Origin: Chelativorans sp. YIM 93263
Lineage (GTDB): Bacteria > Pseudomonadota > Alphaproteobacteria > Rhizobiales > Rhizobiaceae
Direction: 5' to 3'
Assembly: GCF_028767125.1 (NCBI RefSeq)
Contig: NZ_JAKCWP010000003.1
Coordinates: 124,001 to 188,000, forward strand
Length of the DNA: 64,000 nt
Part shown: positions 15,927-25,569 of the stretch, piece after piece
How the letters are laid out: every line of letters starts with the position of its first letter
How positions within the stretch are numbered: position 1 is the stretch's first letter
Made by a program: the position numbers and the translations under genes
Notes under the pieces: model-generated
Databases searched by the model: none
What the model was told of the DNA's origin: nothing
What the model saw: the letters and a program-made list of their open reading frames with translations, nothing else

Positions 15927-16541
15927 ATGCGCGAGATCGAAGAAAAGGACGCCGAACGCCATAAGGCGAAGATGGCCAAGCGCAAGGCCGTTCAGGACGC
16001 CGAGGTGGCGGAGAAGAAGATCGAAAAGGGCCTTCTGATCGTCAATACGGGTCCGGGGAAAGGCAAGTCCACCGCCGCCTTCGGCCTGGCGCTGAGGACG
16101 CTGGGCTATGGCGGTCGCGTCGGCGTCGTGCAGTTCGTCAAAGGTGCCTGGCACACGGGCGAGAAGGATGCCCTCGCCCGCTTCGGCGACCAGGTCGAGT
16201 GGCACACGATGGGTGAAGGCTTCACTTGGGAGACGCAGGACCTGAAGCGCGACATCGCCGCTGCCGAGCGTGCCTGGCAAAAGGCGACGGAGCTGATGGC
16301 CGACCCGTCCGTCGGCCTCCTCATTCTGGACGAACTCAACATTGCGCTGCGCTACGAGTATCTGGATCTCGAGAAGGTCGTCGAGACGCTGGGAGCACGC
16401 CGGCCCGACCTGCATGTCGTGGTGACCGGGCGCAACGCCAAGCCGCTACTCGTCGAGGCCGCCGATCTGGTCACGGAAATGGGACAGGTGAAGCATCACT
16501 TCTCCGCCGGCGTGAAGGCGCAGCAGGGCATCGAGTTTTAG
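15927..16541 (+). CDS. cobO: cob(I)yrinic acid a,c-diamide adenosyltransferase CobO
   Basis: ATP:corrinoid adenosyltransferase that attaches the 5'-deoxyadenosyl ligand to cobalt. The 204-residue protein opens with a charged helix, followed by the Walker [19 protein letters not shown] (about residues 40-57). The conserved [15 protein letters not shown] block and the C-terminal [21 protein letters not shown] are as in family members. It lies between cobU and cobQ on the plus strand, with gaps of 1 and 2 bases, so the three are almost surely cotranscribed. Confidence 0.96.
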   Translation: MREIEEKDAERHKAKMAKRKAVQDAEVAEKKIEKGLLIVNTGPGKGKSTAAFGLALRTLGYGGRVGVVQFVKGAWHTGEKDALARFGDQVEWHTMGEGFTWETQDLKRDIAAAERAWQKATELMADPSVGLLILDELNIALRYEYLDLEKVVETLGARRPDLHVVVTGRNAKPLLVEAADLVTEMGQVKHHFSAGVKAQQGIEF

Positions 16542-16543
16542 CA

Positions 16544-18004
16544 ATGTCCCGCGCGCTGATGTTCCAGGGCACCGGTTCCGATGTCGGCAAGTCGCTGATC
16601 GTCGCCGGTCTCTGCCGCGCCTTCGTCAATCGCGGTCTCCGCGTCCGGCCGTTCAAGCCGCAGAACATGTCGAACAATGCCGCCGTGACCGCCGACGGCG
16701 GGGAAATCGGCCGGGCGCAGGCGCTGCAGGCGCGCGCGGCGCGCGTGGAACCGAGCGTTCACATGAATCCGGTGCTCTTGAAGCCGCAAAGTGACGTCGG
16801 CGCGCAGGTGGTGGTCCAAGGCAATGTGTTCGGCACGGCCAAGGCAGCCGCTTACCAGTCCTGGAAACCTGACCTGCTTCCCCGCGTGCTCGATAGCTTT
16901 CACCGCCTGCGGGAGGAGGCCGATCTCGTCCTTGTCGAAGGTGCAGGCAGTGCCTCCGAAACCAATCTGCGGAAAAACGATATCGCCAATATGGGCTTCG
17001 CGCAGGCGGCGAAGCTTCCCGTGATGCTGATCGGCGACATTGACCGCGGCGGTGTCATCGCCAGTCTCGTGGGGACGAAGCACGTGATCGATCCGGCGGA
17101 CGCGGCGCTGATCCGTGGCTTCGTCGTCAACCGCTTCCGCGGCGACCCGGCCCTGTTCTCATCGGGCATGGAGGAGATCGCGCGGCTGACCGGATGGGCG
17201 CCCGTCGGGCTCATCCCCTTCTTCGAAGAGGCGCGGCGCCTGCCGGCGGAAGATGCGCTGGCACTAACGCAGAAATATGTCCCACGCAGTGTCGGTGGCC
17301 GCATCAAGATCGCCGTGCCGATCCTGCCGCATATCTCGAATTTCGACGACCTCGACCCGCTTGAGGCCGAACCGGACGTGGAGTTGGTGCGGGTCTGGCC
17401 CGGTGCGGCCTTGCCGGGCGATGCCGCGCTTGTGCTGCTCCTCGGCTCCAAAACCACGATCTCGGACCTCAATGCCCTGAAGGCCGCCGGATTCGACATC
17501 GACATCGCCGCCCATCTGAGGCGCGGCGGCTATGTGCTCGGCCTTTGCGGGGGCTATCAGATGCTCGGCCGAACGATCGCCGACCCGAGCGGGATCGAGG
17601 GAGCGCCCGGCACGGTGGAGGGCCTCGGCCTCCTCGATGTCGCGACCACGCTCATCGCGCAAAAGACGCTCACCGCTGCCGAGGGCCGGACGGCGGACGG
17701 TACGTCCTTCAAGGGCTATGAAATGCACATGGGGCGGACCGAAGGGCCGGACTGCGCACGACCGTTCGCGCAGCTTGCCGACGGACGGGCGGACGGCGCC
17801 GTATCTTCAAACGGGCAGGTTTTCGGGACCTATGTGCACGGGCTTTTCGCCGACGACCGGCAACGCTCGGCCTGGCTCAGGCGGCTGGGCAGTGCAGCCT
17901 CGAGCCTCGACTACGAGGCCGGGGTCGAGAATACGCTGGACGCGCTGGCGCGGCATCTTGAAGCCCATCTCGGCCTCGACGGTCTTCTCAGCCATGCAGC
18001 ATGA
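16544..18004 (+). CDS. cobQ: cobyric acid synthase CobQ
   Basis: Amidates the b, d, e and g side chains of adenosylcobyrinic acid a,c-diamide. The 486-residue protein has an N-terminal dethiobiotin-synthetase-like ATP domain ([30 protein letters not shown]) and a C-terminal class I glutaminase domain with the nucleophile Cys in [10 protein letters not shown] and the His in YVHGLF. The ATG at 16544 starts two bases after the cobO stop; the longer frame upstream is a cobO shadow. Its 3' end overlaps cobD on the opposite strand by 17 bases. Confidence 0.96.
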   Translation: MSRALMFQGTGSDVGKSLIVAGLCRAFVNRGLRVRPFKPQNMSNNAAVTADGGEIGRAQALQARAARVEPSVHMNPVLLKPQSDVGAQVVVQGNVFGTAKAAAYQSWKPDLLPRVLDSFHRLREEADLVLVEGAGSASETNLRKNDIANMGFAQAAKLPVMLIGDIDRGGVIASLVGTKHVIDPADAALIRGFVVNRFRGDPALFSSGMEEIARLTGWAPVGLIPFFEEARRLPAEDALALTQKYVPRSVGGRIKIAVPILPHISNFDDLDPLEAEPDVELVRVWPGAALPGDAALVLLLGSKTTISDLNALKAAGFDIDIAAHLRRGGYVLGLCGGYQMLGRTIADPSGIEGAPGTVEGLGLLDVATTLIAQKTLTAAEGRTADGTSFKGYEMHMGRTEGPDCARPFAQLADGRADGAVSSNGQVFGTYVHGLFADDRQRSAWLRRLGSAASSLDYEAGVENTLDALARHLEAHLGLDGLLSHAA

Positions 18005-18956
18005 AGAGCCCCGCCAATACGCCGAGAAGAGTGATCAGCACCGCATCGGCCGCGCGGTAGAGTCTGAGGGCGCGGCGGATATCGGCGGCCGTCGCCTCGT
18101 GCCGTCCGCCCTCGCCCATGGTGGCGTCCTGCACCAAGACGCCGCCATAATTGCGCGGTCCGGCAAGCGCCAGGCCCAGCGCCCCCGCCATCGCCGCTTC
18201 CGGCCATCCCGCATTGGGCGAACGGTGCCGGCCGGCGTCCCGAGACACCGTGCGCCAAGCCTTTGCCGGAGAGCCCTCGCCGGTGAGGTGCGCGGCGATG
18301 AGAATGAGCAGCGCGCTCAGACGCGACGCCGGAAGATTGACGAGATCGTCGAAGCAGGCAGCAGCCCAGCCGAAGGCTTCGTGGCGCGGGGTGCGGTGGC
18401 CGATCATGCTGTCGGCGGTGTTGACGGCCTTGTAGGCGAGCGCCCCCGGCAGGCCGATCACTGCCAGCCAGAAGGCCGGCGCCACCACGCCGTCGGAGAA
18501 ATTCTCCGCCAGGCTTTCGATGGCCGCGCGGGAGACGCCTGCCTCGTCGAGTGCCGCGGTATCGCGGCCGACGATTTGCGAGACGGCCCTGCGCCCGCCG
18601 TCCAGCCCTTCCGTTTCCAACGCGTGGGCGACCGCCTCGACATGGATGCGGAGGCTTCGCTGGGCGAGAAGCGTGCTGGCGAGGACGGCCGTGACCGCAA
18701 GCCCCACGCCCGCGCCGAGGAGCGACTGGATGGCCCAACCGGTGATTCCAGCAATTGCAATCAGTATGATGAGCGCCGCGACGCCGCCGGCGCGGCGGCT
18801 TTGCTTGGTCCATTCTTCCCGGTTGAGCGTCCCGTCCAAAGAGCCGATCAGCCGGCCCATCCAGGTGACCGGATGACCGATGGCGCGGAACAGGCGGTCC
18901 GGATAGCCGAACGCCAGTTCAATGGTGAGCGACAGGAAGGCTAGAAGAATCGACAT
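17988..18956 (-). CDS. cobD: adenosylcobinamide-phosphate synthase CobD (CbiB)
   Basis: Membrane enzyme that joins (R)-1-amino-2-propanol O-phosphate to cobyric acid. The 322-residue protein has several membrane segments and the family blocks [29 protein letters not shown] and [13 protein letters not shown], and a C-terminal membrane segment ending FMLHG. The ATG at 18956 was chosen; upstream extension uses a TTG inside cobC. The start codon shares a single CATG (18954-18957) with the ATG of divergent cobC, and the 3' end overlaps cobQ, so the gene has no intergenic DNA on either side. Confidence 0.94.
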   Translation of the reverse strand: MSILLAFLSLTIELAFGYPDRLFRAIGHPVTWMGRLIGSLDGTLNREEWTKQSRRAGGVAALIILIAIAGITGWAIQSLLGAGVGLAVTAVLASTLLAQRSLRIHVEAVAHALETEGLDGGRRAVSQIVGRDTAALDEAGVSRAAIESLAENFSDGVVAPAFWLAVIGLPGALAYKAVNTADSMIGHRTPRHEAFGWAAACFDDLVNLPASRLSALLILIAAHLTGEGSPAKAWRTVSRDAGRHRSPNAGWPEAAMAGALGLALAGPRNYGGVLVQDATMGEGGRHEATAADIRRALRLYRAADAVLITLLGVLAGLFMLHG

Positions 18957-20004
18957 GGCACTTCGTATGGACAACCCGGTGAAAGACGTGACCGATCATG
19001 GCGGCAGCCTGGCGAGCGCGGAAGCGCTTTTCCCGAACGCTCCGAAGCCGTGGCTCGATCTTTCCACAGGCATCAATCCCTACTCCTATCCGCTTCCCGA
19101 CTTTCCGGCCAGCGCCTTTGCGCGACTTCCAGAAGAGACATCGCTTCAGGAGCTCTCAGGCATCGCCGCCCGGACCTATGACGCCCCGGACGGCGCCAAT
19201 ATCGTGCCTGCGCCGGGAACGCAGATCCTGTTGCCGCTGGTCGCCGGACTGATATCGCCCGGTAAGGCGGCCGTGCTCTCGCCGACTTATGCCGAGCACC
19301 GGCGCGCGGCGGCGCTTGCCGGGCACTCGGTCTGCGAGGTCGCCGAGTTCGCTGGGCTCTTCGAGGCGGATTTGGCCATTCTCGTCAACCCGAACAATCC
19401 CGACGGCCGGGTCATCCGCCGCCGCGATCTTCTAGCGCTCGCCGAGCATATGCGGGCGAGGGGCGGGCTTCTCATGGTGGACGAGGCCTTCATGGACGTG
19501 GGACCGCAGGAGGAGCGTCTCGACGCGGATGTGGAGGCGGGCGGAATCGTGGTGCTGCGCTCCTTCGGAAAGTTCTTCGGGCTTGCCGGCCTGCGCCTCG
19601 GCTTCGCCGTCGCCGCGCGCCCCCTTGCCGAGGCTTTGCGTTCCAGGCTCGGTCCTTGGGCAGTCAGCGGTCCCGCGCTTGCGGTCGGCCTTGCCGCCCT
19701 TTCTGATATCGATTGGCAGACGGCAATGCGCGCGCGGCTGGCGAAACGAATGGCCGCGCTTGACGTTCTGCTCGCCGAAAGCGGATTTGCCGCCGCCGGC
19801 GGTACGCCGCTGTTCCGCTTTCTGCGCACGCGCGAGGCCGAAAATCTCTTTAATGCACTCGGGAAAGCGGGAATTCTCGTGCGCGCGTTCGACCGCGATC
19901 GCGATGCACTACGGATCGGGTTACCGGGCAGCGAAGCGGCGTTTGAAAAGCTATCAGCCGCATTGCGGCATTGGCGCGAGAACGAGAGCAAGGTGCAAGC
20001 ATGA
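18955..20004 (+). CDS. cobC: threonine-phosphate decarboxylase CobC
   Basis: PLP enzyme related to histidinol-phosphate aminotransferase that makes (R)-1-amino-2-propanol O-phosphate, the partner substrate for CobD. It shows DLSTGINPYSYP near the N-terminus, NPNNPDGR, the MVDEAFMDV loop and the PLP-lysine region VLRSFGKFFGLAGLRLGF. Two starts are possible: ATG 18955 (349 residues), which shares CATG with cobD, and ATG 18967. Its stop overlaps the next gene by ATGA (20001-20004). Confidence 0.94.
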   Translation: MALRMDNPVKDVTDHGGSLASAEALFPNAPKPWLDLSTGINPYSYPLPDFPASAFARLPEETSLQELSGIAARTYDAPDGANIVPAPGTQILLPLVAGLISPGKAAVLSPTYAEHRRAAALAGHSVCEVAEFAGLFEADLAILVNPNNPDGRVIRRRDLLALAEHMRARGGLLMVDEAFMDVGPQEERLDADVEAGGIVVLRSFGKFFGLAGLRLGFAVAARPLAEALRSRLGPWAVSGPALAVGLAALSDIDWQTAMRARLAKRMAALDVLLAESGFAAAGGTPLFRFLRTREAENLFNALGKAGILVRAFDRDRDALRIGLPGSEAAFEKLSAALRHWRENESKVQA

Positions 20005-20507
20005 TCCATGTAACCCCCCTCTCCCGTCTTGAAGCGACACTCCAGACCACGCGTGCCAAGCATCTGATCACGCTGCTTTCTACCGGATCGATTTTTGAAC
20101 GCCCGGCCCATCTTGAACCCGCCTGCTGCCTGCACCTATCCATGCACGACATCATCGAGGAGATGCCGGGCTATGTCGTGCCTTCGCGCATGCATGTCGA
20201 AACACTTCTGGAGTTTGCGCGCACCTGGGACCGCTCATCGCCACTGGTCGTCCATTGCTTTGCCGGCATAAGCCGCTCCACGGCCGCCGCATACTCGATC
20301 GCCGCCGCGTTGCAGCCGGATCGTAGTGAGACCGCGATCGCACAGGAACTACGCAGGTTTTCTCCATCTGCCACGCCGAATATCCGCATCGTCGCGCTCG
20401 CCGACGAAGTATTGCAGCGTCAGGGCCGGATGGTGGAGGCTATTCGGAGCATCGGCCGGGGAGCGAATGCCTTCGAGGGCGAAGCCTTCACGTTGCCCCT
20501 CACCTGA
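20001..20507 (+). CDS. protein-tyrosine-phosphatase-like protein
   Basis: A 168-residue protein with a clear Cys-phosphatase P-loop, VHCFAGISRSTA (HC-X5-R), at about residues 84-95, and an upstream aspartate/histidine loop, LSMHDIIEEMPGY, that could supply the general acid. It resembles small tyrosine or dual-specificity phosphatases. It is translationally coupled to cobC (ATGA). The substrate is unknown. Since CobC and CobD handle phosphorylated amino alcohols, a corrinoid or aminopropanol phosphate is conceivable, but that is only an inference from position; it may equally act on phosphoproteins. Confidence 0.8.
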   Translation: MIHVTPLSRLEATLQTTRAKHLITLLSTGSIFERPAHLEPACCLHLSMHDIIEEMPGYVVPSRMHVETLLEFARTWDRSSPLVVHCFAGISRSTAAAYSIAAALQPDRSETAIAQELRRFSPSATPNIRIVALADEVLQRQGRMVEAIRSIGRGANAFEGEAFTLPLT

Positions 20508-20605
20508 GGCAGTTCGCTTCACCCTCACGCCCATTTCTCATTTGCGCCGATTTTATCCCTGCTTACGCGACGTACCCAGGCGCCACTTTCAAATCACTTT
20601 GACTG

Positions 20606-20634
20606 TTGACGAGAACATTTACAGAACATATAAG
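20606..20634 (+). promoter_or_regulatory. promoter with a LexA (SOS) box in its spacer
   Basis: TTGACG (20606-20611) and TATAAG (20629-20634) are exactly 17 bases apart. Within the spacer lies GAAC-N7-GAAC (20613-20616 and 20624-20627), the direct-repeat operator bound by LexA in alphaproteobacteria (equivalent to GTTC-N7-GTTC on the other strand). A repressor sitting there would block RNA polymerase. Transcription would start near 20641 and run into the small gene at 20679. Confidence 0.75.
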
Positions 20635-20678
20635 GCTCATATCAAGATCATATTGCACCTTATGCACAGGGAATTGAA

Positions 20679-20765
20679 ATGTTTGATCTCGTTCAGGACG
20701 TTGTGTCGCTCGTGGCCGTCAGCTCGTTTATCGTCGTCGCCGCAACATGGATCGGAGCTCTTTGA
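20679..20765 (+). CDS. 28-residue single-span membrane peptide, predicted SOS-induced
   Basis: An AGGGA ribosome site (20668-20672) lies 6 bases before the ATG. The peptide begins MFDLVQDVVSLVAV, continues SSFIVVAATWIGAL and stops. Residues about 8-28 form one continuous hydrophobic helix, and the few charged residues (two Asp) are at the N-terminus. With the LexA box and promoter upstream, the arrangement resembles known SOS-induced small membrane peptides such as Caulobacter SidA (a cell-division inhibitor of 29 residues) or E. coli TisB. No sequence identity to either is claimed. It is too short for standard gene finders. The GC-rich third positions and correct spacing of all signals argue for a real gene. 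Confidence 0.7.
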   Translation: MFDLVQDVVSLVAVSSFIVVAATWIGAL

Positions 20766-20771
20766 GCGCGT

Positions 20772-20787
20772 CCGGCCCGTTGGCCGG
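20772..20787 (+). terminator. short hairpin after the small peptide gene
   Basis: A perfect CCGGCC-CGTT-GGCCGG hairpin starts 7 bases after the stop codon of the 28-residue peptide gene and lies between it and convergent lipB. No T-run follows directly (a TTTTT comes at about 20806-20810), so it is a weak or Rho-assisted terminator at best. Confidence 0.4.
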
Positions 20788-20829
20788 CAGAAACCGCCAA
20801 TCAGATTTTTCGGTCCGGCTTGTCCGATT

Positions 20830-21543
20830 CTAGAATTGGGCAGGCCCGAGTATCTCCTCAAAGGCCTGCTTGAGCGCGATGTCGAAATCGTCCAGCGTGA
20901 CCGGCAAGCCAAGATCGACGAGGCTCGTGACGCCGAAGCCGGAAATACCGCAGGGCACGATGCCAGAATAGTGTGAAAGGTCGGGTTCGACGTTCACAGC
21001 TATGCCATGAAAGCTGACCCAGCGGCGAAGGCGAATTCCGATGGCAGCGATCTTGTCTTCCATCGGTGTGCCGTCGGGCAAGGGGGCCTTATCGTGGCGC
21101 TGAACCCAGACGCCGACACGCCCGTTCCGGCGCTCGCCGCGCACATTGAATGACGCGAGAGCGGTGATAACCCAATCCTCAAGTGCGGTGACAAACCCGC
21201 GGACGTCTTCCCGGCGCCGCTTAAGATCCAGCATAACATAGGCGACCCGCTGGCCCGGGCCATGATAGGTGTATTCACCGCCGCGCCCGGTCTTATAAAC
21301 CGGAAAACGGCTGGCATCGAGCAGATCGTGCGAATCGGCGCTCGTTCCCGCTGTGTAGAGCGGCGGATGCTCGACAAGCCACACCATTTCGCGGGCATTG
21401 TCCGCGCGAATGGCCTCCGCCCGCCTCTCCATAAATGCAATCGCTTCGTCATAGGGCGTCAGACCCGGCTCGATTCTCCACTCCACCGGCTGTGTCGGCA
21501 CGTGGGGGAGGAATCCCGGGCGCGATGCAACGGCTTGGCTCAT
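20830..21543 (-). CDS. lipB: lipoyl(octanoyl) transferase LipB
   Basis: Transfers octanoyl from acyl-carrier protein to lipoyl domains of 2-oxoacid dehydrogenases and GcvH, the first step of lipoate assembly. The 237-residue protein has the signature [16 protein letters not shown], a [17 protein letters not shown] block and the catalytic cysteine in [15 protein letters not shown]. The ATG at 21543 is preferred over the 22-residue upstream extension, which is unlike the family. It stands alone on the minus strand, convergent with the small peptide gene. Confidence 0.95.
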   Translation of the reverse strand: MSQAVASRPGFLPHVPTQPVEWRIEPGLTPYDEAIAFMERRAEAIRADNAREMVWLVEHPPLYTAGTSADSHDLLDASRFPVYKTGRGGEYTYHGPGQRVAYVMLDLKRRREDVRGFVTALEDWVITALASFNVRGERRNGRVGVWVQRHDKAPLPDGTPMEDKIAAIGIRLRRWVSFHGIAVNVEPDLSHYSGIVPCGISGFGVTSLVDLGLPVTLDDFDIALKQAFEEILGPAQF

Positions 21544-21715
21544 GTTCTTGGCTCCACAGGGCGGCGTGATCTGCACATTTGTTCCTACATAGGCGCGCGC
21601 GACCGGCAATGCGACCTTGCAATCTTTTTAACGGGTTTTGCCAATCATCGGGCTTGTCTCGCGAAAAGCGATTTGCTACATGCGCGTTGGCCGGTGCGAA
21701 CCGGTCTTTCCGTGT

Positions 21716-21800
21716 GCGGTCGTGGCGGAATTGGTAGACGCGCAGCGTTGAGGTCGCTGTGGGGCAACCCGTGGAAGTTCGAGTCTTCTCGACCGCACCA
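21716..21800 (+). tRNA. tRNA-Leu (anticodon GAG)
   Basis: An 85-base class II tRNA with the 7-base acceptor stem GCGGTCG/CGACCGC, the D arm around GGAATTGGTAGAC, the anticodon loop TTGAGGT (GAG), a variable arm (TGTGGGGCAACCCGTG), the T loop TTCGAGT and an encoded CCA at 21798-21800. Confidence 0.95.
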
Positions 21801-21900
21801 TTCTTTCCTTTTATCTGAAATCGCTAGCTGATTTTGGAATCCTCCGCACATGTCTGCAAAGTGCGAGGAAATGATTGTTCCACGCTCCCAGCGCCAAAGC

Positions 21901-22593
21901 CTACTGCGCGCCGCCGACCTCTACCAGTTGCCCCTCCGAAAGGGTCACCTGCCGGTCCATCCGGGCGGCAAGTTGCTCGTTGTGCGTGGCAATCAGAGCC
22001 GCAAGACCGGATTGGCGCACCAGCGCTTCCAGCGCATCGAAAACGTAACTAGCCGTAGTAGGATCGAGATTTCCCGTCGGCTCGTCCGCCAGGAGCACCA
22101 GCGGTGCATTGGCCACGGCCCGGGCGATGGCCACGCGTTGCTGTTCGCCGCCGGAAAGCTCTGCCGGACGGTGCTCCATGCGCTTCTCAAGCTTCATGTA
22201 GGCAAGAAGCTGGCCGGCGCGCTCGCGCGCGTCGGCCGGCCCGAGGCCTGAGATAAGCTGCGGCATCATCACGTTTTCCAGCGCCGTAAATTCCGGCAGC
22301 AGATGATGAAACTGGTACACGAAGCCGATCTCGCTCCGGCGTATCGCCGTGCGTTCGTCGTCCGGTAACGCGGCGCAGGAGCGCCCATTGATGACGACAT
22401 CGCCGCCATCGGGCTGTTCCAACAGGCCGGCGATATGCAGAAGCGTCGACTTGCCCGCTCCCGACGGGGCGGCAAGAGCCACCATCTCGCCGGACTTCAA
22501 CGTAAAGGCGGCACCGTTGAGAATCGTTAGCCTGTCCGTCCCCTGGATAAAATGCCGCTCGACCGACTTCAGCTCAAGGATGGTTTCGGACAT
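21901..22593 (-). CDS. lolD: lipoprotein-releasing ABC transporter ATP-binding protein LolD
   Basis: ATPase of the LolCDE complex, which extracts lipoproteins from the inner membrane for transfer to LolA. The 230-residue protein has Walker [10 protein letters not shown] (about 42-50), the Q-loop at [17 protein letters not shown] (a LolD-type Q-loop), the signature [14 protein letters not shown], Walker [14 protein letters not shown] and the switch His in ATHNEQLA. It follows the permease gene directly, with the permease stop and lolD start touching. Confidence 0.95.
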   Translation of the reverse strand: MSETILELKSVERHFIQGTDRLTILNGAAFTLKSGEMVALAAPSGAGKSTLLHIAGLLEQPDGGDVVINGRSCAALPDDERTAIRRSEIGFVYQFHHLLPEFTALENVMMPQLISGLGPADARERAGQLLAYMKLEKRMEHRPAELSGGEQQRVAIARAVANAPLVLLADEPTGNLDPTTASYVFDALEALVRQSGLAALIATHNEQLAARMDRQVTLSEGQLVEVGGAQ

Positions 22594-23877
22594 TTATTCG
22601 TATCTCAACGCTTCGACAGGATCGAGACGCGAGGCGCGCCAAGCAGGGAATAACGTGGCCAGGAAGGACAGGATCAGCGCCATCAACAAAACCGAGAGGG
22701 TCTCGCCCGTCTCCATCTTGGCGGGCAATTGGCTAAGGAAATAGACTTCCGGATTGAAAATGGTGGTTCCGGAAAGCCAGGAGAAAAACTGGCGGATGGA
22801 TTCGACATTGAGGCACAGGAGAGTTCCGAGAAGGAATCCGGCAAACGTTCCGGTCACGCCAATGGCCGCGCCTGCCATCAGGAAAATGCGCATTATCGAG
22901 CCGGCCGTGGCACCCATGGTGCGCAGTATCGCGATGTCGTGCCCCTTGTCCTTCACCAGCATGATCATGCCGGAGATAATGTTAAGCGCGGCAACCAAAA
23001 CAATCATGGTTAGGATCATGAACATCACATTGCGCTCCACCTCGAGCGCGGAGAAAAACGTGCGGTTCCGCTGCCGCCAATCTGAAATGGCCACCGGACG
23101 CTGCGCGGCTTCCTCGATCAGTGGCCGGTAGGAATCAACATCGTCGGGGTCGTTCACGAAAATCTCGATCAGCTGCGCCAGATCTTCCACGCCGAGATAA
23201 ATCTGCGCTTCCTGGAGCGGCATCAGGGCGATTGTCGCGTCGTACTCCGACATGCCGACTTCAAAGATCGCGGTGACCGGATAAGATTTCACCCGCGGCG
23301 TCGTCCCGAAAGGCGTGACGTCTCCTTCAGGGGAGACCAGGGTGATAGCGTCCCCCACCACGAGACCGAGAGACTGCGCCATGCGCGAGCCGATAGCCAC
23401 CCCCTCACCCGCTGCGAAGTCTACCAGACTTCCCTGTTTAACGTTTCCAGCGATAAGGTCCATGCTGGTCAGGTCCTCGGTTCGCATTCCGCGAACGATG
23501 GCACCAGTCCCTTCACCGCTTCGGCCGGAGGCCAGCACTTGCCCTTGAACCAGAGGCGCGGCGAGTTCCACGCCCGGAATTTCGGCAATGCGGGCGGCGA
23601 TCTCATCGTAGTTGTCCAGCGGCATGTCGATCGGCTGGACCACGATGTGGCCGTTGACGCCGAGAATCCGCGTCATCAGCTCATCGCGAAATCCGTTCAT
23701 GACCGCCATAACGACTATCAAGGTCGCAACGCCAAGCATGATACCGATGAAGGAAATCGAGGCGATGACCGAGACCACGGCCTCCTTGCGCCGCGAGCGC
23801 AAGTAACGCCACGCTACAAGACGCTCGAAGTAGGAGAAGGGCTTTATGCCCCCGTGTGCCTTCGCGGCTTCCGCCAT
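22594..23877 (-). CDS. lolC: lipoprotein-releasing ABC transporter permease LolC/LolE
   Basis: Inner-membrane subunit of the lipoprotein release machine. The 427-residue protein has an N-terminal segment (about residues 35-60), a large periplasmic MacB-like domain (about 60-280) and three C-terminal membrane segments (about 285-310, 330-355 and 390-412), with the family start SYFERLVAWRYLRSRRKEAVVSVIA. Only one permease gene is present, as usual in alphaproteobacteria, so it probably forms homodimers with LolD. It overlaps proS by one base (TGATG). Confidence 0.94.
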   Translation of the reverse strand: MAEAAKAHGGIKPFSYFERLVAWRYLRSRRKEAVVSVIASISFIGIMLGVATLIVVMAVMNGFRDELMTRILGVNGHIVVQPIDMPLDNYDEIAARIAEIPGVELAAPLVQGQVLASGRSGEGTGAIVRGMRTEDLTSMDLIAGNVKQGSLVDFAAGEGVAIGSRMAQSLGLVVGDAITLVSPEGDVTPFGTTPRVKSYPVTAIFEVGMSEYDATIALMPLQEAQIYLGVEDLAQLIEIFVNDPDDVDSYRPLIEEAAQRPVAISDWRQRNRTFFSALEVERNVMFMILTMIVLVAALNIISGMIMLVKDKGHDIAILRTMGATAGSIMRIFLMAGAAIGVTGTFAGFLLGTLLCLNVESIRQFFSWLSGTTIFNPEVYFLSQLPAKMETGETLSVLLMALILSFLATLFPAWRASRLDPVEALRYE

Positions 23878-25202
23878 CAGCGTGCGCCGAACCGATCGGC
23901 CACGGACGGAATCGGGACGGTCTCGCGCTCCCCGGTCGCGCGATTTTTCACCTCGACCTCGCCATTGGCAATGCCGCGCGGACCCACGATGATCTGCCAG
24001 GGCAAACCGATCAGGTCGGCAGTGGCGAATTTCGCGCCAGGCCGCTGGTCCGTGTCGTCATAGAGCACTTCGCGGCCGCTATTCTGCAGCCCGCCATAGA
24101 TCTCCCCACAGATGCGATCACACTCGGGATCTCCAACCTTCATGTTGATGAGCGCGATATCGAATGGCGCCACGGATTCCGGCCAGATGATGCCATTGTC
24201 GTCGTGACTCGCCTCGATAATGGCGGCGGCAAGGCGCGAAGGACCGATGCCGTAGGAGCCCATGGACACGAAATGCTCCTGCCCGTCGGGCCCCGTGACG
24301 GACGCCTTCATGGGTTCGGAATACTTGGTGCCGAAGTGGAAGATGTGCCCCACCTCGATGCCGCGCGCCGTAAGCCGCTTGTCCTCCGGCACCTCGGTCC
24401 AGGCCGTTTCATCATGCATTTCGTCTGTCGCTGCATAAGGTGCAGTCCACTCCGACACGATACCGGCAACCTCGGCATCGTTGCCGAAATCCACGTTCTC
24501 TCCCGGCACGGGGAGGTCCAGGAAATCCTTGTGGCAGAACACCTCGCTTTCGCCCGTCGAGGCGAGGATAATGAACTCGTGGGAAAGATCGCCGCCGATA
24601 GGCCCGGTATCGGCGCGCATGGGAATGGCCTTCAGCCCCATGCGGGTGAAGGTTCTCAGGTAGGCGACGAACATGCGGTTGTAAGCGGCTTTGGCACCTT
24701 CGAAATCCAGGTCGAAGCTATAGGCGTCCTTCATAAGGAACTCGCGCGAGCGCATGACGCCAAAGCGGGGGCGCACCTCGTCACGGAACTTCCACTGGAT
24801 GTGATAGAGGTTCAGCGGCAGGTCCTTGTATGACTTCACATAGGCGCGGAAGATGTCGGTGACCATCTCCTCGTTGGTGGGGCCGTAGAGCATCTTGCGC
24901 TCGTGCCGGTCGGTGATGCGCAGCATCTCCTTGCCGTAATCGTCGTAGCGTCCGCTCTCTATCCACAGGTCGGCCGATTGGATCGTGGGCATCAGGATTT
25001 CCTGGGCGCCGGCGCGGTTCTGCTCCTCGCGAACGATACGGCAAACCCGGTCAAGCACGCGCTTTCCCAGCGGTAGCCAGGAGAAACTGCCCGCCCCTTG
25101 CTGGCGAATCATTCCAGCACGCAACATGAGCCTGTGCGAGATGATCTCAGCCTCGCGGGGGTTTTCCTTCAAGATCGGTAGGAGATAGCGCGACAATCGC
25201 AT
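23877..25202 (-). CDS. proS: prolyl-tRNA synthetase (short alphaproteobacterial type)
   Basis: Charges tRNA-Pro. The 441-residue class II synthetase has motif 1 in [18 protein letters not shown], motif 2 in [21 protein letters not shown] and motif 3 in [13 protein letters not shown]. It lacks the roughly 180-residue YbaK-like editing insertion of E. coli ProS, as normal for alphaproteobacteria. The first gene of a proS-lolC-lolD unit. Confidence 0.96.
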   Translation of the reverse strand: MRLSRYLLPILKENPREAEIISHRLMLRAGMIRQQGAGSFSWLPLGKRVLDRVCRIVREEQNRAGAQEILMPTIQSADLWIESGRYDDYGKEMLRITDRHERKMLYGPTNEEMVTDIFRAYVKSYKDLPLNLYHIQWKFRDEVRPRFGVMRSREFLMKDAYSFDLDFEGAKAAYNRMFVAYLRTFTRMGLKAIPMRADTGPIGGDLSHEFIILASTGESEVFCHKDFLDLPVPGENVDFGNDAEVAGIVSEWTAPYAATDEMHDETAWTEVPEDKRLTARGIEVGHIFHFGTKYSEPMKASVTGPDGQEHFVSMGSYGIGPSRLAAAIIEASHDDNGIIWPESVAPFDIALINMKVGDPECDRICGEIYGGLQNSGREVLYDDTDQRPGAKFATADLIGLPWQIIVGPRGIANGEVEVKNRATGERETVPIPSVADRFGAR

Positions 25203-25399
25203 GAATGAGCCTGCATGAGAGGTGAGAACGGAATCAAATCCGCCGATGAATATGGCCTTCGCTTCTTATCCATTTCGTGGCGCGTTGAAAAGCCAGGCAT
25301 GAGGACGCGGCTCACGCAATCTCATCGCGCGTGGTAACCATGTCGGTAACAGGAAAGCGATATTGCAAAATTTTTCGTGACATTGGATGACAATATAGT

Positions 25400-25569
25400 C
25401 TAGTGTAGCACGTACAAAAAAGGGAGTGGAGTTCAATCCGCTTCCCATAAGCGCGGTCAAAAGTCTTGGGAGGATACGGTCTTGGCGCGGTGTCTCGCAG
25501 CCGCCGTTTAAGAAACGGAAGAAGGCCGGACGCGTTTAGTTGCAAGGCGTAATGCCTTGCATTTTTTTT
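25400..25569 (+). ncRNA. possible small RNA ending at a strong intrinsic terminator
   Basis: The 390 bases between proS and the DUF1467 gene, both on the minus strand, hold no supported protein gene. On the plus strand they end in a textbook terminator: a perfect 7-base stem GCAAGGC/GCCTTGC with a 5-base loop (25542-25560), then eight T (25562-25569). A plus-strand terminator with no plus-strand gene nearby implies a separate short transcript. A TATAGT (25394-25399) could be its -10, but no good -35 was seen, so the 5' end is a guess. No known RNA family was recognised. Confidence 0.4.
25542..25569 (+). terminator. intrinsic terminator, plus strand
   Basis: GCAAGGC (25542-25548), loop GTAAT, GCCTTGC (25554-25560), A, then TTTTTTTT. 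The T-run lies only on the plus-strand side, so it does not serve the DUF1467 gene or proS. Confidence 0.85.

Noticed and set aside
16226-16543. N-terminal extension of cobQ by about 106 codons
   Set aside because: This is the out-of-frame shadow of cobO; CobQ starts at [17 protein letters not shown].
21262-21831. Plus-strand open frame of 189 codons across the lipB antisense strand and tRNA-Leu
   Set aside because: It is opposite a secure lipB and runs through the tRNA; it has no ribosome site or recognisable domain.
25542-25569. The terminator as the 3' end of the DUF1467 gene or of proS
   Set aside because: The T-run is on the plus strand only, while both genes are on the minus strand.
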